Positions 25,591 to 34,800 of a DNA stretch of 42,051 nucleotides are shown piece by piece; position 1 is the first letter of the stretch, and every line of letters starts with the position of its first letter. Below the pieces are notes generated by a model. It ran no database searches, was not told the origin of the DNA, and saw only the letters and a program-made list of their open reading frames with translations. The stretch is from Syntrophobacter sp. SbD1. Lineage in GTDB: Bacteria; Desulfobacterota; Syntrophobacteria; Syntrophobacterales; Syntrophobacteraceae. The DNA lies in contig OMOE01000098.1 in NCBI GenBank assembly GCA_900290365.1, forward strand, positions 1 to 42,051, in the 5' to 3' direction. The translations under genes and the position numbers were made by a program.

Positions 25591-26405
25591 TGCGAGTTGT
25601 CGATCGCCTCTCAAGATCGACCTTGCGTCCTCACAAAAGATCGGACGCCGAACTATAAGCGTCTAACATGGGCTCGAACGTTTAACGCGGAACCCGAACA
25701 GAGTGAGGGGTCGCCCCTCGAATGAATCGTCGGTTGCGTGCGAGTTGCCGATCGGTGAGATAGCATTTGTCTTTATTATCTTTTATGCCGGACCACGACC
25801 CGCCTCGCAGCCTGCCCCGGCAGTGCTTTTGGGCCGGGGGTGAATGGGTACCATGAACACCGGGAATTGCCGCCGGAATTGTTTCTTGCCGCATGAAGGG
25901 CATTAACGGTCGCTACGTTCGCTCCAGGCACTGCTGCCATGACACACATAGGAATAGTTCCTGACATTACAATAGGTAGATGATTATATTTCATAAAAGC
26001 GGTTAAGGGAACGGGAGAGAGAATTAGAACAGGGACGTTAAGGCGTTGATCGTCATCATTTTGTCAGCCGCAGTTGATCTTTATGCTTTGCGGTGCTTGG
26101 CAACCTGTTCGCTGGCAAGAGTAAAATTTTGTTGGTGACCGATGAGAAACCGGATAATTGCCGCGACACACAGTGAGTCAGCCAGGAAGTGTTGTTGCTT
26201 GGCGATGCGCGGAGCGAAGACTAATGGAAGAAAAAGGCAAGCAGTGAAATCCGCACTATGGGTCCCGCCTGGAACTGGCGGTGCGGGAATATGATCTGTT
26301 TGAGCGGAAAATCCGGCGTGCGAGGAGCACGTTTTGAAGGATGGTTGCCGGAAAGTTCTTTCCACCCAAAATTGTCGTCTGTGTTCTGAAGATGGAGGCT
26401 AAACA
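25313..26405. other. Long region without a supported gene
   Basis: About 1.1 kb. Beyond the copy B block it has an imperfect direct repeat of about 45 bp (about 25567-25612 and 25714-25758, sharing CGAATnAATCG and GCGAGTTG-CGATCG). Short minus-strand frames at 25682-25994 and 26081-26424 have no motif or ribosome site I can defend. It looks like decayed intergenic DNA ahead of the mlaC-like gene. Confidence 0.45.
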
Positions 26406-27044
26406 ATGTTTGAAGCTCGTGCACAAATTGGATCGATAAGCAAACGTTTCATTTCCAAAACGCTCATCTTGGTGGTTTTTCTTTGTTTGTGGGGCTCAGG
26501 GGCTATCGCGGGCGAAAGTCCGCTGGCAGTGGTCCAAAGCGGTACGGACCAGATTCTCATGATACTCAATCAGTACCCTCAAGATACCCCGGCCCGCAGG
26601 GAACAGATCCAACGGGTCATCGATGGATACTTTGATTTTGAGGCGATAGCCAGGCTCGCCATAGGACCACGATGGAAAAGTCTGCCCCCCGAAAAACAGC
26701 AGGAATTCACGCTGGAGTTCAAAAAGCTGCTATTTAACACATACATAGGAGACATCCAGACATATTCTAAAGAAGAGATCACTTACAATAAAAGGTCAAT
26801 ATACCCGGGATATGTCGTCGTCGAGGAAGTTATAAGGGACAAAAGAGGCCCGGTCACACTTGGTTATTACCTCCACCTCAAGGACGGGAACTGGAAAGTG
26901 TACGATGTCGCAGTCGAGGGAATGAGTCTGGTGTCCAATTATCGCAACCAGTTCGATTCAATATTAGCGCAAGGCTCGTTTGACGACCTGTTTATAACGT
27001 TGAGGCAGAAAATTGCTCAGGTGTGTGGAGTAAACCGTTGCTGA
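26406..27044 (+). CDS. MlaC/Ttg2D-family periplasmic phospholipid-binding protein
   Basis: 212 aa, usual length. Signal peptide with core near residues 19-33 and cleavage after AIAG, then the single MlaC domain: YFDFEAIARLAIGPRW, LPPEKQQEFTLEFKKLL, NTYIG, the GNWKVYDVAVEGMSLV strand and NYRNQFDSIL. MlaC proteins ferry phospholipids (or hopanoid-like lipids) across the periplasm. No mlaFEDB or mlaA is adjacent, so the partner transporter must be elsewhere or be the MMPL protein nearby. ATG 26406 has GGAGG 7 bases upstream. A second mlaC lies at 33831-34451 and a third fragment at 34639. Confidence 0.9.
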   Translation: MFEARAQIGSISKRFISKTLILVVFLCLWGSGAIAGESPLAVVQSGTDQILMILNQYPQDTPARREQIQRVIDGYFDFEAIARLAIGPRWKSLPPEKQQEFTLEFKKLLFNTYIGDIQTYSKEEITYNKRSIYPGYVVVEEVIRDKRGPVTLGYYLHLKDGNWKVYDVAVEGMSLVSNYRNQFDSILAQGSFDDLFITLRQKIAQVCGVNRC

Positions 27045-27350
27045 GAGCCTTTCGAGAAATGGCATTCATGGCCATCTTCTCATAATAATATGACCGGATT
27101 GCATCTGACCCCGAATGCGATTCGGCATCCGTTGGCGACCTTTGAGAAATTATTCAGGTTTAGATTTAAATGACAAGACATTACATTTCTTGCACCTGTG
27201 GGGTGCACCAGCAAAAAAGTGTGCTTAGAGTGCGCATATTGGACAGAGGGAATCGAAGTCTTCCCGAAAATCAGTACCCACAAACGCCTAAACGGCAACG
27301 GAGAATGGTTCAATTAATTTCTAAATCGCGGCAGTCATTAGATCTATACC
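27045..27350 (+). other. Intergenic region with possible terminator hairpin
   Basis: About 300 bp. A bulged stem pairs GAGAA-ATGGC (27054-27063) with GCCAT-CTTCTC (27071-27081), followed by ATAATAATA, which may end the mlaC transcript. A frame at 27170-27430 has no motifs and is probably not a gene. Confidence 0.4.
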
Positions 27351-28649
27351 ATGATCTCTCTGGGTCAAGGATTGAGCTTGGACATAAATTCAAATCAACA
27401 TTGTTGTGGCAATACAACGACACCTCATGAGAGGCTTTTGGATGCGATCAAATCCATTTGCCGCTTTATCCCTTCAAACGGTTTCTCCTGGGTTAGTCTC
27501 GATGAAATGACTCTCCTTAACAAGGCTTATAAACAGACGCGGCTCGAGGACCTTGGTTGTGAGTCGTTTCATGAAGCTCTTGGAGTCCTTCTCAAATCTC
27601 TCGAATCTGACGCGCGTCTGAGTTTCATCGGCCGGGTCTGCGCTCACAGCGACATCCTGCGTACACTTTGCAACCGTCTTCGTCTGCAGGAAGATCGCAG
27701 ACGTCACCCGCAGATCGCTGATCAGATTATCGATCGTCCGCTTTTCATTATGGGACTTCCAAGAACCGGCTCAACCCTGTTGCACGCTTTACTGGCCCAG
27801 GATGTTTCATGTCGTGCACCACAAACTTGGGAGGTGATGCATCCATCTCCGCCCCCCGAGAGGTTTTCCTACTATCATGACCAACGCATTCCCATAACTG
27901 CAAGAGAACTGAAATGGTCCGGCATTATCATGCCTGGCTTTGCGAGGGTCCATCTGCTCGATGCCCGGCTCCCCCAGGAGTGTATTGCCATTACAGCGCA
28001 TTCCTTTATCAGTTACCTTTTTGAATCGATGTACTTTGTTCACTCCTACCGGGCTTGGCATGATGGCCAGGATAAGCGCCCCGCTTATGAATGCCACAAA
28101 CAATTCCTCCAACACTTGCAGTGGCGCGCTCCCGGAACCCACTGGGTGCTCAAAGCTCCAAGCCACTTATTTGCGCTCAAAGAGCTGGTGCAGATCTATC
28201 CCGATGCCAGGATTATCATGACCCATCGTGACCCGCTCAAAGTGTTGGCATCATGCGCAAGCTTTACCGAAGTGCTCAGACGGTCTTTTACCGATTGTCT
28301 GGACAGAGAAAAACTCGGTATTGAGATATCGCGGCACTGGGAAAGGGGTGCAAGGCTTTCCATTGAGTTTTGCAAAAGTAACGGTAATTCGCAGGGGCGC
28401 CTTTTTAACGTGATGTATGCAGACCTTGTTCGAGAGCCAATGGCTTTGGTCCGGCAGATTTACGGGCATTTTGATATGGAACTTACGAGTGAAACAGAGA
28501 TGGCAATGAAGCGCTTTTTGGCCGAAAATCCACAAAACAAGCACGGAGTGCATCGTTACTCTCTGGAGGAATTTGGATTGGATCGCGATGCTGAAAGGCG
28601 CAGATTCGAGTTCTACATGAATTTTTTTGGGATCGAGCTCGAATCGTAA
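27351..28649 (+). CDS. Sulfotransferase family protein (PAPS-dependent, Sulfotransfer_3-like)
   Basis: 432 aa. Transfers sulfate from PAPS to a hydroxyl or amine acceptor. The 5'-phosphosulfate-binding loop is FIMGLPRTGSTLLHALLA (about residue 131), followed by APQTWEVMHP; the 3'-phosphate-binding Arg/Ser region is in IIMTHRDPLKVLAS, and WVLKAPSHL precedes it. The C-terminal HGVHRYSLEEFGLD helix is typical of the bacterial family. No signal peptide, so cytoplasmic. The acceptor is unknown; the location between an mlaC and a flippase-like gene suggests an envelope lipid. The start is not well supported by a ribosome site; later ATGs are possible. Confidence 0.87.
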   Translation: MISLGQGLSLDINSNQHCCGNTTTPHERLLDAIKSICRFIPSNGFSWVSLDEMTLLNKAYKQTRLEDLGCESFHEALGVLLKSLESDARLSFIGRVCAHSDILRTLCNRLRLQEDRRRHPQIADQIIDRPLFIMGLPRTGSTLLHALLAQDVSCRAPQTWEVMHPSPPPERFSYYHDQRIPITARELKWSGIIMPGFARVHLLDARLPQECIAITAHSFISYLFESMYFVHSYRAWHDGQDKRPAYECHKQFLQHLQWRAPGTHWVLKAPSHLFALKELVQIYPDARIIMTHRDPLKVLASCASFTEVLRRSFTDCLDREKLGIEISRHWERGARLSIEFCKSNGNSQGRLFNVMYADLVREPMALVRQIYGHFDMELTSETEMAMKRFLAENPQNKHGVHRYSLEEFGLDRDAERRRFEFYMNFFGIELES

Positions 28650-28729
28650 TATTGCGACCTCAGAACGGTGCCTTGCTCCGTAATGTATACCCGGAGGAAA
28701 GCAGCCGCTGTTTTTTCAGGAGATAAAGT

Positions 28730-28774
28730 ATGATGCTTGAAATCTCAATGACCCGAGCGGCGGCAGGTATTTGA
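28730..28774 (+). CDS. Possible 14-codon leader ORF
   Basis: ATG 28730 has AGGAGA 6 bases upstream, the best ribosome site nearby, and encodes MMLEISMTRAAAGI. Its TGA (28772-28774) overlaps the TTG start of the flippase-like gene, so ribosomes could pass by re-initiation. It is either a true leader or the stranded 5' end of the next gene after a small indel. Confidence 0.35.
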   Translation: MMLEISMTRAAAGI

Positions 28775-29784
28775 GTGCCTTCCGCATCAGCTCTCGAGTG
28801 AGAAAAACGGCCTCGTGGCTGCTCGGCGCCGGACTGCTTGCCTGGCTCGCCGTGTCCAGCGGCATTGGTTCGATTCTTGCCGACCTATCGCGTGTGGGAC
28901 CGGGCCTGCTTGTAATCCTGGCCCTGGAATTCCTGATCGACGCGTTCGACACGCTTGGGTGGTGGTACACGCTACCGGTCGCTCAACGCAGGGGGGCCTA
29001 TTGCCGGCTGTTTTGGGTGCGGTCCGCCGGCAACGCGCTCAATGAATCAACTCCGGCGGCCTCGGTCGGAGGAGAACCGGCGAAAGTCGTGCTGCTGAGT
29101 GGGCGAATTTCCACTTCAGCCGCAACCGCCAGCCTGCTTGCTACGAAGGTTTGCTTCAGCTTCAGCACGGCGATCTTCATAATAGTCGGGATGTCCGCCG
29201 TATGGTGGAGGCTGAGTCTCCCGTGGGACATCTCGTTCCCTCTGCTTTTGGGCTTTACTTTGATGTTAATTGGAATCACGACGTTTGCGGTCTTGCAATT
29301 GCGAGGCATTGGCGCCGGTACGTTCAGATTTTTGAAACGCCTGCGAATTCCAGATCGTTGGCTTGGGCTTATCGAGTCTTCGTCGCATGACATTGATGCA
29401 CACCTGAGTGACTTCTACCGTGCCAGGACCGGCGACCTTATTCGCTCCGTCGGAGCACATTTATGCGCGTTGGGCTGCAGTATTATCGAGACACTGCTGT
29501 TGATGAGATTGTTGGCGCTCGGTTTCGATCCGATAGCTGCTATCGGCATTGCTGCGTTCTCCACGCTGATCGCCTTTGTCGCTTTCGCCGTTCCAGCTTC
29601 GCTTGGCGTCCAGGAAGGCGGAAAAGTCTTGATTTTCTGGGCGCTCGGTCTCCCGCGTCCAGCCGCGATGGCCGTAGGGATCGCATTCCGCCTCACTTCG
29701 TTGGTCAAGATAGCCGTTGGTCTTGCCGCTTTCGTTCTGCTTCAGCATCGGTTACCGGATCTGCCAGATCCGAACAAGGGTTGA
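28771..29784 (+). CDS. YbhN/LPG-synthase-TM family membrane protein (flippase-like)
   Basis: 337 aa with about seven or eight hydrophobic helices. Matches the flippase-like domain found in the N-terminal half of lysyl-phosphatidylglycerol synthase and in YbhN/AglD proteins: RSAGNALNESTPAASVGGEPAKV (about residues 86-108) and FAVPASLGVQEGGKVLIF near the C-terminus are the two signature loops. Such proteins flip or position lipids, but the substrate varies. The TTG start at 28771 has weak upstream AGGT; the short ORF ahead has the better site. Same strand as the sulfotransferase, 121 bp downstream. Confidence 0.87.
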   Translation: MSAFRISSRVRKTASWLLGAGLLAWLAVSSGIGSILADLSRVGPGLLVILALEFLIDAFDTLGWWYTLPVAQRRGAYCRLFWVRSAGNALNESTPAASVGGEPAKVVLLSGRISTSAATASLLATKVCFSFSTAIFIIVGMSAVWWRLSLPWDISFPLLLGFTLMLIGITTFAVLQLRGIGAGTFRFLKRLRIPDRWLGLIESSSHDIDAHLSDFYRARTGDLIRSVGAHLCALGCSIIETLLLMRLLALGFDPIAAIGIAAFSTLIAFVAFAVPASLGVQEGGKVLIFWALGLPRPAAMAVGIAFRLTSLVKIAVGLAAFVLLQHRLPDLPDPNKG

Positions 29785-29963
29785 GAATTACCTCCGCTGG
29801 CGGTACGGGCACTGAGGTGCGGGTCTGCTTTCTTTCAGCTTTAACGTGGGAGTAACTCTGGGCGCGGCTTTCGTCATCAACAGATTATGCCGAATATAAA
29901 TGAACTACTCTTGTTTCAAATTATCTACAACTTAGCCAAACTCTTCGTTGCCCTTCTATCTGT

Positions 29964-31277
29964 TCAATATTGATCGAAATTTTCCGAATCGGAACGGAAC
30001 ATTTTTCGTTGCGAAAAGTTGATAATCCAGGAGGCAATATCAGCCTCGCGGATTGGGAATCCCAGTCGGTCAATTATTGACCTGAAGCTGTAGAATTCCC
30101 GGTACATTCTCTTGATATTGTTTTCCAGGGTCATAGGCGTATAGTTCGTTGGTTTGAAATAACACAACAAACCGGGCCACCTGCCTATATTATCGTGGTC
30201 GATGATTCGGCCTTCCTTTTGCAAACGGTCGTATAGTGGAGTTCCTTTATGTGGAGTCAGAATGTTGAAATAGGCGGCGGGCACTTTGTTCTGTCTCAGG
30301 AAGGCAATCGTTTTGTCATAGATACTCTCATCCTCGGTATCGTACCCGAACACAAAATTCACCGAATAGCTGATTCCTCTTTTCCTGAGGTTACTCACTA
30401 TCTCTTTGTAATAGTTAATCTTGTTTATCTTCTTGTTCATTCCGTCCAGAGTCTGTCGGTTGATGCTCTCTAGACCAATGTTGACGTGCAGAAGTCCACT
30501 GCGCTTTGCAAGGTCTAAAAAGTGCTGATCACGGCATAAATTGGACGACCATAGTGCCGACCAGCGAACGTTCAGGGGAATAAGCGCTTCAAGCAGTTCC
30601 ATCGTGTGGGATCTTTTCCCGGCGAAGGTACTATCGGCAAAAAGGATATTTTTGACTCCGTTGTATTTCAATTCTTCTATTACTTCGGCTACGGGGCGAT
30701 AGCGGTATTTTTTGCCAAGAAAATAGCGCTCGGAACAGAAGTCACAACGGAAAGGGCAACCGCGCGAACTTTGAATTGCGAAGGTCCTAAAATGACTGTA
30801 CTTGTTAAAATCCATCAAATCATATCTAGGAAAGGGCAGATTCTTCAGGTCGAGTGATTTTTCTGCATGGTAGAATGTCTGGAGATGACCCCTTGAGGCA
30901 TCCTCCAGCATTTTCGGCCAGATCTTTTCTCCCTCTCCTATCCCCACGGCATCGCAATGTTTTGCGGCTTCCTCGGCAAAAAAGTAAGTATGCGGTCCGC
31001 CCATTATCACCGGTATCCCCCTCGCTTTGAACCGGTCGGCTATTTCATAGGCAGATAGTGAATTGATCGTCCATGTGGTAATGGCGACTAAATCTGGGCG
31101 AGACTGAAAGTCGATGTCCTGCAACTGCTGATCGATCAACTCAATATTCCAGCCCTTTGGAGTGAGTGCTGCAAGATAAGGCAACGTTAAGCCTACGACG
31201 TTTCTCTTCCTGGTTTTATACGGCTCTAAGTCATGTTTGCTCTGATAACTGGATGGCTGGATTATTAGCAGCTTCAT
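29964..31277 (-). CDS. Radical SAM protein with N-terminal cobalamin-binding-like domain
   Basis: 437 aa. N-terminal region (about 1-135) has the B12-binding fold layout (LTLPYLAALTPKGWNIELID, VIMGGPHTYFFAEEA, VGIGEGE). The radical SAM core follows with the cluster-binding CPFRCDFC preceded by SSRG (about residue 168), GVKNILFADSTF, HVNIGLESI and FGYDTED. Family members carry out methylation or C-C and ring chemistry on lipids, pigments, peptides and tRNA; BchE-, HpnJ- and HpnP-type enzymes have this architecture. I cannot choose a reaction. It follows the MMPL gene on the same strand after 132 bp and may share its transcript. Confidence 0.87.
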   Translation of the reverse strand: MKLLIIQPSSYQSKHDLEPYKTRKRNVVGLTLPYLAALTPKGWNIELIDQQLQDIDFQSRPDLVAITTWTINSLSAYEIADRFKARGIPVIMGGPHTYFFAEEAAKHCDAVGIGEGEKIWPKMLEDASRGHLQTFYHAEKSLDLKNLPFPRYDLMDFNKYSHFRTFAIQSSRGCPFRCDFCSERYFLGKKYRYRPVAEVIEELKYNGVKNILFADSTFAGKRSHTMELLEALIPLNVRWSALWSSNLCRDQHFLDLAKRSGLLHVNIGLESINRQTLDGMNKKINKINYYKEIVSNLRKRGISYSVNFVFGYDTEDESIYDKTIAFLRQNKVPAAYFNILTPHKGTPLYDRLQKEGRIIDHDNIGRWPGLLCYFKPTNYTPMTLENNIKRMYREFYSFRSIIDRLGFPIREADIASWIINFSQRKMFRSDSENFDQY

Positions 31278-31409
31278 GTAGGTTATTTCCCGAAAGTGTG
31301 AACTGCCGGAATTTGGCCATTTACAACCGGGTCCTGGGCCGCAATCAGGGCAGATATGTTAAAATTATATGGACATGTATGTGCTGACCCATTTCTCGTT
31401 TCAGTACCT

Positions 31410-33713
31410 TTATGCAGTTCCTCTGGATGATTTCCGAATTCCATCGGCACGATCACGCGGCACAATATCGTCTGCTCTTCCGAAGGGACAGAGCTGGTGC
31501 AGGCGAGCTATAGGGCCGGGCGACCACCAATTCCAGCGGCCAAGCAGCCGCATGGTCGCCGGCACAAGCAGGCAGCGCACTATGGTTGCGTCCATCACAA
31601 CGGCAATACCCATTCCGATCCCCATTGCCTTGACGGCCGTCAGGTCTGAAAGTCCAAAGGCGAAGAGTACTGAAGCCATGATCGCCGCAGCTCCGGTAAT
31701 CATCCGGCCGGTGCTTTCCAAACTCCGCGCCACGGCTTGGGTGTTATCGCATATTTGCTCGTACTCCTCGCGTACCCTGTTGAGCAGCAACACCTCGTAG
31801 TCCATCGAGAGGCCAAATAGGATGCAAAACATCATTATTGGGGTCATTGGCAAAATGGGACCCGGCGTGAAGCGGAGCCACGAGGCCAGATGACCGTACT
31901 GGAAGATCCAAACAAGGGCGCCGAAGGATGCGCTGATGGACAGCAGGTTCATAAGCACGGCCTTAAGGGGGAGCAGAACGGACCCAAGCAGTATGAAAAG
32001 CACAAAGTAGGTTACAAGGACGATGAGCCCTACCACAAGTGGCGAATGCTTCTTAATGGCCTCTGTTAAATCTGATTGAAACGCACTTTCCCCCGTAACC
32101 ATGAGTTCGCCATCTACTGGAGGATGCGACTCGCGGATCGTCCTGACCAGACTACGCGCCTCAGAACCGCCCTCGGGCAGAGATGTTTGAGCAACGAGCA
32201 TAACGATATCCTCGCCCACCATCTTGTTCAGAGCGAGTTGGACGCCCTTTGGGAGCGGAGGCATTGGAGGCGTGAGGATCTGCACGTATGCATTGCGACT
32301 GATAGAAGGATCAAGATCCACGATGCTCTCCACGTGGTTGACGGCGGGGAGCTTTGCCAGCCAGCGGCTCAGATCGTAGATACGGTCAACGTTGTCAGCG
32401 GTCAAAGGAGAAGGAGGAAAACTGTTCGGATAGCGGACCACCACAATGATAGGGTTGGAATCCGGGTTATGGAATTCACTGCGTAGTAGTTCCATGCCCC
32501 GGCGGGATTCCGCCGTTTTAGGAAGTTCCGTGACGCCTGAACCAAGTCGGATGTGCAGAAACGGTATGCCGAGCAAGACGAGAAAGAGAGCAGCAGGCAG
32601 TAGTACCCTCCAGGGATAGGCCATGACCATGTTCGTCAGCGACCGCCAGAATCCGGCGCCTCGTCCAGTGTTTCGGGGATTTATCAATGGCAGTCTCAAG
32701 GAATCGACCCTGGGTCCTAAAATGGCGAGCAGCGCCGGAAGAAAGGTCATGGCGTAAAGAACGGAAACCGTCACGACGATGGCGCCCGCAATGCCCATTG
32801 AGCTCAGATGGCCGAGCCCCAGGAACAACATACCAAATAAACCGATAGCGACCGTACCTCCCGAAAAAAGAATCGCTCGCCCGGTGGTTGCCATGGTGTG
32901 CGCCAGCGCGTCAGGAACGGGGCGTCTGTGAATTTCCTCGCGAAACCGGCTTAGGATGAAAAGCGAGTAGTCGATAGAAACCCCAAGGCCCACCATCACG
33001 ACGACATTTTTGGCGAAGACCAGAACGGGGGTAATTCGGGCCAGCAGGAGCGTGCCGGCTATTCCGGCAGTCACCGCGAGCAGGCCGACGGCAAGAGGAA
33101 GTGCCGCCCCGAGCACAGACCCGAACACGAGAAGGAGAACCAGCCCAACTAGAGGAAGGACCCTCATTTCGGCGCGTTTCGCGTCCTCCTCTGCCAAAAT
33201 CGTGAGGTCGTGATTTAATGGCAATGAACCGAAAGCTGTCACTTCCAGTGTATCGGAATGCACTTTTGCGAGTAATGTCGGATAAATGTCCATCGCAAGC
33301 GTCGTCTGGCTCGCGGTATAATCTTTGATCTCTACTTTGACAATCGTACTCCGCCCATCGCGGGAAATGGATCGGGAATCCACCTCAGCCCCATCGTAGG
33401 CGGTAAGAACGGATGCGACGTACGGGTCATCGTGCAGTGGCGCTAATGTCCGCTCGACCTCAGCCTTAAATGTCGGATCAGTGGATCGCAGTGACGCGCT
33501 TCGAAAGATCATGCCAAAGGAGGGGAGGCTGGGAGGAAGTTCCCTTTCCATCAGGTTGAGGGCTCGCGCTGATTCGGTGTGGGTCGGGATTATGGCGGAT
33601 TCCAGGCGCCCCCCCTGGCTCGTCAGCCAGGCAGCAGGCCCGAGTGAAAGAACCGAAATGATTAATACCCACCAGCGAAAGCGGTAAACCCAACGTCCCC
33701 AGGTTGCCAACAT
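31410..33713 (-). CDS. MMPL/RND-family lipid exporter
   Basis: 767 aa with the duplicated RND layout: one helix, a periplasmic loop, five or six helices, then the same again. Recognisable parts are the first helix RWWVLIISVLSLGPAAW, GLGVSIDYSLFILSRFREE, and in the second half FGLSMDYEVLLLNRVREEYE, the paired Asp-Tyr motifs that relay protons in MMPL proteins. Mycobacterial MmpL and the bacterial HpnN transporter move lipids or hopanoids outward. An mlaC-like gene lies 117 bp upstream, an arrangement in keeping with a lipid transporter and its periplasmic carrier. ATG 33713 has AGGA 7 bases upstream. Confidence 0.9.
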   Translation of the reverse strand: MLATWGRWVYRFRWWVLIISVLSLGPAAWLTSQGGRLESAIIPTHTESARALNLMERELPPSLPSFGMIFRSASLRSTDPTFKAEVERTLAPLHDDPYVASVLTAYDGAEVDSRSISRDGRSTIVKVEIKDYTASQTTLAMDIYPTLLAKVHSDTLEVTAFGSLPLNHDLTILAEEDAKRAEMRVLPLVGLVLLLVFGSVLGAALPLAVGLLAVTAGIAGTLLLARITPVLVFAKNVVVMVGLGVSIDYSLFILSRFREEIHRRPVPDALAHTMATTGRAILFSGGTVAIGLFGMLFLGLGHLSSMGIAGAIVVTVSVLYAMTFLPALLAILGPRVDSLRLPLINPRNTGRGAGFWRSLTNMVMAYPWRVLLPAALFLVLLGIPFLHIRLGSGVTELPKTAESRRGMELLRSEFHNPDSNPIIVVVRYPNSFPPSPLTADNVDRIYDLSRWLAKLPAVNHVESIVDLDPSISRNAYVQILTPPMPPLPKGVQLALNKMVGEDIVMLVAQTSLPEGGSEARSLVRTIRESHPPVDGELMVTGESAFQSDLTEAIKKHSPLVVGLIVLVTYFVLFILLGSVLLPLKAVLMNLLSISASFGALVWIFQYGHLASWLRFTPGPILPMTPIMMFCILFGLSMDYEVLLLNRVREEYEQICDNTQAVARSLESTGRMITGAAAIMASVLFAFGLSDLTAVKAMGIGMGIAVVMDATIVRCLLVPATMRLLGRWNWWSPGPIARLHQLCPFGRADDIVPRDRADGIRKSSRGTA

Positions 33714-33830
33714 GAATATTCCTACTCTTTGGAACTAAAGGCCACACCAAAAAACATATTAACGTTGCGTTCTTGTCTTCCAAGAAGGGCTTTCCATTTA
33801 TCGGACGGCTCTCCACCTCTTACCAAAACC

Positions 33831-34451
33831 CTAATCGTGACGCTCGACTTTCTGTCGAAGCATGCTGATCAGAGAATCAAAAGATTGATGGGCCAGGATC
33901 GAAGTGATCTGACTTCGGTAGTTATCGACGTAGCTGATTCCCTCAACCACTACGTCATATACTTTCCACTGCCCTCGCTCCCTGTGTAACTTATAGTCGA
34001 TGGAGATATTATCGCTCTGATGTAGAAAGTGAGTCTTTACAGAAGCGAAATCATCGTCAACTCTTTGGGAATCGTAGAAGGTCTTTTCATCGTGGTAATT
34101 TTCCATCCGACCGATGTAGGTATTGAAAAGAAGCTTCTTGAACAGTTTTGCGAACTCCTGAATCTTCTCAGGGGGCTGTTGTTTCCATGCATCCCCCAGG
34201 GATCTTCTCGACATTTCATCGAAGTTGAAATAATTACTCACGACATCTAGGATCTCGCCTTCTCTTTGCCGTAAAGACTGCGCCTGGCCGCTCTTAGACT
34301 GGTGCAAAATTGTAAGCACCTTATCCGTGTTGCTCTGTATGACCTCCATTGGGGCGGAATCAGTGGCCAACGCTAATCGTGGAAAGATGAGCAGCATCCA
34401 AATGACCAACAGTCTTAACAAAAAATTTCTTTCTTTCAATTGCAACAGCAT
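33831..34451 (-). CDS. MlaC/Ttg2D-family periplasmic lipid-binding protein
   Basis: 206 aa. Signal peptide (to about residue 29, RLALA), then the MlaC domain: YFNFDEMSRRSLGDAW, PPEKIQEFAKLFKKLL, NTYIG, GQWKVYDVVVEGISYV and NYRSQITSIL. It shares the FKKLLFNTYIG core with the copy at 26406, so the two are paralogues. ATG 34451 has GAGGAG about 6 bases upstream. It is the first gene of a minus-strand unit with the MMPL transporter and is its likely periplasmic partner. Confidence 0.9.
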   Translation of the reverse strand: MLLQLKERNFLLRLLVIWMLLIFPRLALATDSAPMEVIQSNTDKVLTILHQSKSGQAQSLRQREGEILDVVSNYFNFDEMSRRSLGDAWKQQPPEKIQEFAKLFKKLLFNTYIGRMENYHDEKTFYDSQRVDDDFASVKTHFLHQSDNISIDYKLHRERGQWKVYDVVVEGISYVDNYRSQITSILAHQSFDSLISMLRQKVERHD

Positions 34452-34638
34452 TGTTTCTCCTCGTCGAATTTCCCAACAAATCAACGAAGGGCATTTGCCC
34501 GCCCTTTTCTTAAACGGATATAATGATCCGGAGAACCACATTAATTTTCTCTTAACTTTGTCTGGCAAATGGGGCCCAGGTTTTCACATACCAGTTTAAA
34601 CAAAAAGGGGGAGACATAACTAGCGAATCAATGACTCC

Positions 34639-34790
34639 TTAGTTCTGAACAACCTTTTGACGCACCAGCAGATCGCCAAACGATCGGTTCGATAATATCG
34701 AGTCGACCTGGCGCAGTAGCTATCATTCAACCAAACTAACCCCTTCAATCACGATGTCAATACCAACCAGTTCCATCCGTGATATGCAGG
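34639..34790 (-). pseudogene. C-terminal remnant of a third mlaC-like gene
   Basis: Read leftward, this gives VGIDIVIEGVSLVE, two stop codons (TGA TAG), then LLRQVDSILSNRSFGDLL and VRQKVVQN to a stop at 34639. These correspond to the last 50 residues of the MlaC domain of both intact copies (VYDVAVEGMSLV, then the QFDSIL region). Nothing of the earlier part of the domain remains. It sits just upstream of the mlaC-MMPL pair, so it is probably the stump of a tandem duplicate. Confidence 0.78.
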
Positions 34791-34800
34791 CGAAACTCGA

